From positions 1-55,920 of the forward strand of contig MZNV01002545.1 in NCBI GenBank assembly GCA_002081555.1: a stretch of DNA of 55,920 nucleotides. Direction: 5' to 3'. Within the stretch, counting starts at the first letter, position 1, and every line of letters begins with the position of its first letter. The translations under genes and the position numbers were made by a program. This DNA is from Protostelium mycophagum. Its lineage: Eukaryota; Evosea; Variosea; Protosteliida; Protosteliaceae. Of the stretch, positions 52,801 through 55,920 are shown piece after piece. The notes beneath the pieces are model-generated. The model had not been told where the DNA came from. It saw only the letters and a list, made by a program, of their open reading frames with translations, and searched no databases.

Positions 52801-55274
52801 CGTTTATCCTGCAGACGACCCGGTAATAAGCCAACATCATGTTCTTTATCATTCTAACATAGTGACAGTTGTATTCGTCCTCGACCTTCGTACCAAAACC
52901 ATACACTGCAGGAAACTTTAGTGTTATGGTCAACGTATGTAACCAAGCCAACCTTTGCGCTCCACTTGCGGTCGTCTTTGTTGTAACATCACCTCCTCAC
53001 CCGCTGTTGAATGTGGATCCCAACAGTAATTTGACGATCAGTGGACCCACAAACGACACTTCACCAGTTTTAGTAATCCCTGAATCGTCAATGTTGAATG
53101 GTGGTGTCTACAGCTTATTCGTCCCTATGAAAATCACAAACTTGGACCCCAAGAGTATTCGTGTGATTGTGAGTGATGATCTCACGAATGGATGAATTTG
53201 ACCCTTATCAGGTCCCTCCTTTGTACGGCAATGCGACGGTCACGCTGGCGCCTAATGGCACAGGTGTTATCATTACTTACAGTCCATTTCCAAATGCACC
53301 AAGGCCAGGCGTCGACACCGTCGTATATCAAGCCTGTGATATGTGGGGACAATGTGCTAATCAGAGCGTCCTCATCAGAATCCCATCAAAGGTGGGTCAG
53401 AATGTAAATATGCCAGCTAAAATCCACAGACTTCCACAATCACTTCTGTCTGTTACGGAGGATTAATGTTAACTTTTATTGGGTGTTTCACCGGATTCGG
53501 AGGCTTCACTTGGATGAATCCTTCGAGAGTTTGGTTCCTCGTTGATTTCATGCAAATCATGGTGAGCTGTTTTTTTGTGAACATTTGTAACAAATCCAGG
53601 TGATGCTGGCCCAGGCAAATATCGTATTGCCTGATTGGTACATGAATTTCATGGGTTGCTTCTCTTGGGTCAATTTATCCTCCTCACTTCCGTGGAATGT
53701 AAGTTTCTTCACCGATCTTATCCATGATTAATCGCCACCAGATCTCCAGAACAACAAAGATCATGCAGTCCGACTTTGAAGCACAAGAGCGTGCTGCTGG
53801 TCACAGGAAACTACTCAATGTGGATCAGTTTGCTTCTGACATCGTGGCTGACGTGCCGGGAGACGAATATGTTCTGGGAACACTCTTCTGGTTTAGTTTG
53901 ATATGTCTCGTCCCTGCTTTGCTCACCTTGATCTTGTGGTTATTGGAGAGATCCAATGCCACTACCAGACCCATCTTTAGAAAGATAAAATGGGTCAGTC
54001 AGATCATCACATGGAGAATATGTCTCTTCTCATACATGGGCATGGCATTCTCTGCCGTGCATCAGATTGTGGTGCAGGTATGTATTTGTTATGATTTGCT
54101 GTATTGTTATTGACCATTGAATAGGCACAAGTTGGTAGTGGAAGCACTTTGATGCAATTTGCTACCGGATTATCTTGTATAGTCTTGCTGGTATTCATCC
54201 CAGCCTTACCCATCATTTACATTGTTTGTGTTAGAAGGAGATGGGATAGAATACAGAAACCAATCGACCTCCCCAAAATCCCTGGAGAAGGAGGTGAGGA
54301 GATTGGGATATTCGAATTATCACTGATGTATGTTCAGTCAAACACGATACATTCAAATGGAGGTTGTACCATCAGAGAGATGCCATTGGCGTGGCATTAC
54401 CAGGGTCAGAGGGTGTTTACGAGACGGAAGACGACAAGACGACCCAAGCCCAAAAAAATGTTATCTTTGATGATCGGTAAGCCATCAGCATCACTGATTT
54501 AACGTGTGTCTCATTTATCATAGACACACCTATGATATCAGAGTGTTAGGATGTACCTCAGGAATGTACAAGCCTTGGATAGAGAGGAGAAGCGTATTTC
54601 ACAGATACTTCTACCTTTTCAACTTCGCGAAGAAGTTGTGTATCGCAGTGGCCATCGCAATGCTCACCCCTTCATCAACCCTTGCGGCTACATTCATCCA
54701 GTTGGTCTTCGTTCTCAGCGTCATGGTAGCCTACCTATTGCTCATCATCATCACAAGGCCGTATAACGAGCTCTGGGGCTACGTCTGCGACTTATTCCTA
54801 TCAACGGTGATAATCATTATGGTACTCCTGTATGCTCTCTTGGCCTCTCCTGGTTTCCTTTCTGACGCAGCGGTGGTGAAAGTCTGCATTATTCTAGTCT
54901 GGTTACAGTATTTTGCCATAGTAGTGTACTACATATTGTCACTCCCAGCCTTGATCTCGTATATCCTGACGTGGAACAAGAACGACAGAAGACTGGATGC
55001 ATATCAGGCACAGACTTTGGAACTAACAGCTACCGCCTCCAACCCATCCTATTCTACCTTCGTCCCGTTGGAGGCTACTCCCTCCGACGCTGGTATCCCA
55101 ACTCCTTACCACGACCCAGTTGGGCTCTTATACACCCCCGATATCATGATGCAAGTGCTGACGCCACCAAGCTCACCAAAATTGAAAGAAGAATCTTCCA
55201 GGCCCTCTGGTTCAAGCGGAGTACCTGCATTCAAGCTCTCTCCTCAAATCAGAAAGGATGACCTGAGGATGTAG
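28899..55274 (+). CDS. Giant repeat-bearing multi-pass surface protein (DUF11-like ectodomain)
   Basis: One gene of 26.4 kb, roughly 8,000 codons. It starts with a clear signal peptide (MRLTGLLLYVIAFLVSGVLS), exon end at about 28966. The ectodomain is Ser/Thr/Asn-rich with very many N-glycosylation sequons. Its N-terminal quarter has diverged beta-sandwich domains, the centre holds a regular array of about 300-residue repeats, and the membrane-proximal part has cadherin-like domains. Eight or nine membrane segments and a cytoplasmic tail of about 110 residues follow. Many short introns cut both ends, but the centre has exons of 2,079 bases (38846-40924) and 6,285 bases (40972-47256). Splice joins checked near 29.0, 38.8, 40.9, 47.3 and 53.4 kb keep the frame. 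The likely role is adhesion or sensing at the cell surface. No frame break was noticed. The chance that it is two genes is small because the repeat array runs through. Confidence 0.8.
28967..35580 (+). other. N-terminal ectodomain: diverged beta-sandwich domains
   Basis: Short exons encode domains with the wording of bacterial DUF11 or isopeptide-fimbrial domains, such as SVKVTDTLTPSVVKAGDVVT, KLTVGEIFTSTVNMTVPYAS, NITVTDTFPSIFNTANTVAS and TLTVYEPAYSMTAASN. The unit order (G-E/G-D start, sandwich strands, an E-P linker) is still visible but spacing is looser than in the central array. Exon example: 30541-30798 region VYQGDILTSNVVVSGNIG. Confidence 0.6.
35588..47625 (+). repeat. Central array of at least 13 protein repeats of about 300 residues
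   Basis: Unit borders are marked by the linker W-T-I-V-E-P or close variants at about 35588, 36603, 37618, 38519, 39461, 40339, 41294, 42183, 43087, 43988, 44870, 45752, 46663 and 47612, so spacing is 880-1015 bases. Each unit has two sandwiches. One begins after the linker with S-P-T-x-G-Q-G-G-D-x-I-T-F-T and contains PGSV and GD-TSV motifs. The other begins Y-S-G-D-T-H-G ... LSVGEILTVTSVITLPPGSS and ends near N-x-P-S. Protein similarity between units is clear, but the DNA is well diverged, so the array is not recent. Confidence 0.88.
36290..46450 (+). other. EF-like Asp/Asn loops within the repeats
   Basis: About eight units carry a D-x-N-x-D-G-x-x-D loop at the same place, just before the Y/F-N-L-G strand: DTNTDGLLD (about 36293), DLNQDSYYD (37335), DSNGDGYYD (38290), DTNSDGYND (39221), DANNDNLPD (42858), DTNADLLYD (43752), a partial HTNSDNLVD (44638), and DTNNDGLAD (46429). 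Such spacing is typical of calcium-binding loops in dockerin and thrombospondin type 3 repeats. The units at 40.1, 41.1, 41.9 and 45.5 kb lack it. Confidence 0.7.
52260..53390 (+). other. Membrane-proximal cadherin-like (bacterial Ig/VCBS-type) domains
   Basis: Two segments match the wording of bacterial cadherin-like or tandem-95 domains. The first has ISVNMYNHVNDTDGYD, then HGNATLFQNGTLLYASDLYY and NDSLVYQICDSTGACSRATV. The second has YGNATVTLAPNGTGVIITYS and VDTVVYQACDMWGQCANQSV. A third, looser one lies between (NFSVMVNVCNQANLCAPLAV). The paired Cys in QICDSTGAC and QACDMWGQC are conserved. These sit directly before the first membrane segment. Confidence 0.7.
53460..55271 (+). other. C-terminal 8-9 pass membrane domain and cytoplasmic tail
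   Basis: Hydrophobic segments in order: GGLMLTFIGCFTGFGGF, VWFLVDFMQIMVMLAQANI, LGTLFWFSLICLVPALLTLI, ICLFSYMGMAFSAVHQIVV, CIVLLVFIPALPIIYIVCV, LCIAVAIAMLTPSSTLA to FVLSVMVAYLLLIII, then LFLSTVIIIMVLLYALLA and VCIILVWLQYFAIVVYYILS. A LIIITRPYNELWG motif after one of the later helices and VLPDWYMNF before a pre-helix loop recall the TRP-like (fungal Flc/Pkd2) and related protist families. That relation is tentative. The tail is Pro/Ser-rich (VLTPPSSPKLKEESSRPSGS). Confidence 0.7.
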
Positions 55275-55592
55275 AAATTGATAAAATTCTTCTCAATGAT
55301 TTTCTTTTAAGTGCTGGAATTGGTGCCATCAAGATTCAAAATGGCGCACTTCATTGTTTTTAAAATCAAATCGTTCCACTTGCCGCAAGGGATGAGAGCA
55401 CATCACAACGTCTGACAAAGTTTCAAAAATGACTTTTTCGTATTTTCAACTTCCTTGACACGAAGTATGTCAGTGAATGGTGAGATCGCTGGGCAATACA
55501 ACCGTAATATCTGATGAAGAGTCGCCATAGACACTGATAAGAAATGTCTATCAGATCCTTGTTTAACAATTCATTTTTGTCTCAAATTGATG
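55275..55592. other. Spacer between convergent genes at the right end
   Basis: About 320 bases between the stop of the giant gene (55272-55274) and the 3' end of the next gene on the other strand. No RNA gene or repeat was seen. If the alternative frame of the neighbouring gene is right, its stop lies at 55571 and the spacer is slightly shorter. Confidence 0.45.
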
Positions 55593-55920
55593 TCATTGTG
55601 CAGCTGATTGATAGAGTATGATTGGATGAGAGCGTGTGCTGTTGGAGACAAGTGTTGAGTTGTGCGGAACACATCTGACAGCCATATTTGTACATGTGTG
55701 ACTCTTTGACACCACTTGTACTGTCCTCTCTTCTCCCCTCCACATATCTCCAACATCATCATACATGTACTTGTACAGCTTGGGAAGAACCTCCTCTGTA
55801 AAGTTTCTTGTAAAATTTAGTAATGATCAATTAATTGATTTTAGATATTCATCATTTTATGTAAAATACTGAAGAACTTTTTGGCTGCCTCCTGTAATTT
55901 CTCCAATCTCTTCTGATTTT
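55593..55920 (-). CDS. 3' end of an unrecognised gene, running off the right edge
   Basis: Read on the minus strand, a helical exon (QKRLEKLQEAAKKFF) runs in from the edge to a likely donor near 55876. After an AT-rich intron, one reading gives KEVLPKLYKYMYDDVGDMWR GEERTVQVV and stops at 55593. A second acceptor choice gives another frame with LEICGGEKRGQYKWCQRVTH and a stop at 55571. The first reading continues the helical character and is preferred. I do not recognise the family. Confidence 0.4.

Noticed and set aside
28899-55274. Bacterial contaminant DNA, because the repeats look bacterial.
   Set aside because: The gene is interrupted by many short GT-AG introns and sits among clearly eukaryotic genes.

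Overview
This window is nuclear DNA from an intron-rich, gene-dense single-celled eukaryote. Almost every gene is cut by GT-AG introns of about 35-60 bases, genes lie on both strands with 25-400 bases between them, and several are typical eukaryotic genes (RNA polymerase I subunit, TAM41, selenoprotein K, MORN, TOG and F-box proteins). An amoeboid or other free-living protist fits; I cannot name a lineage. No rRNA, tRNA, CRISPR array or virus-like element was recognised.

Layout. 1-257: 3' end of an unrecognised + gene. 638-1939 (+): TAM41, mitochondrial CDP-diacylglycerol synthase. 1963-4325 (-): TPR protein with an internal 0.55-kb tandem duplication. 4.4-4.95 kb: unresolved coding-like stretch. 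5413-5840 (-): selenoprotein K with in-frame UGA and a 3' SECIS hairpin. 5948-6285 (+): SCOC-like coiled coil. 6682-8267 (-): TOG-domain protein. 8567-11016 (+): myristoylation motif-SAM-C2HC finger-MORN protein. 11179-12413 (+): GT8-like glycosyltransferase. 12760-15149 (-): RING-F-box-WD40 protein. 15501-19170 (+): ankyrin-allantoicase-ureidoglycolate lyase fusion. 19195-25148 (-): RNA polymerase I second-largest subunit. 25298-27975 (+): Myb-like/dual-specificity phosphatase protein. 28043-28713 (+): small Pro/Thr-rich protein. 28899-55274 (+): one giant gene of about 8,000 codons. 55593-55920 (-): 3' end of another gene.

The giant gene fills half the window. It encodes a signal peptide, a long Ser/Thr/Asn-rich ectodomain of bacterial-looking DUF11-like repeats (at least 13 units of about 300 residues, several with a Ca-binding-type Asp/Asn loop), cadherin-like domains near the membrane, and an 8-9 pass membrane domain with a cytoplasmic tail. 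This suggests a very large adhesin-like or mechanosensory surface receptor.

Other notable items are the fusion of two consecutive ureide-degrading enzymes (with an in-frame exon duplication), the selenoprotein with its SECIS, and several unusual domain combinations: RING+F-box+WD40, SAM+C2HC+MORN, Myb-like+phosphatase. A family of short GCGGC palindromes sits in introns and spacers, mostly in and around the polymerase gene. Coordinates of exons were read by eye from frame continuity and splice signals; proteins were recognised from remembered family motifs, with no database search.
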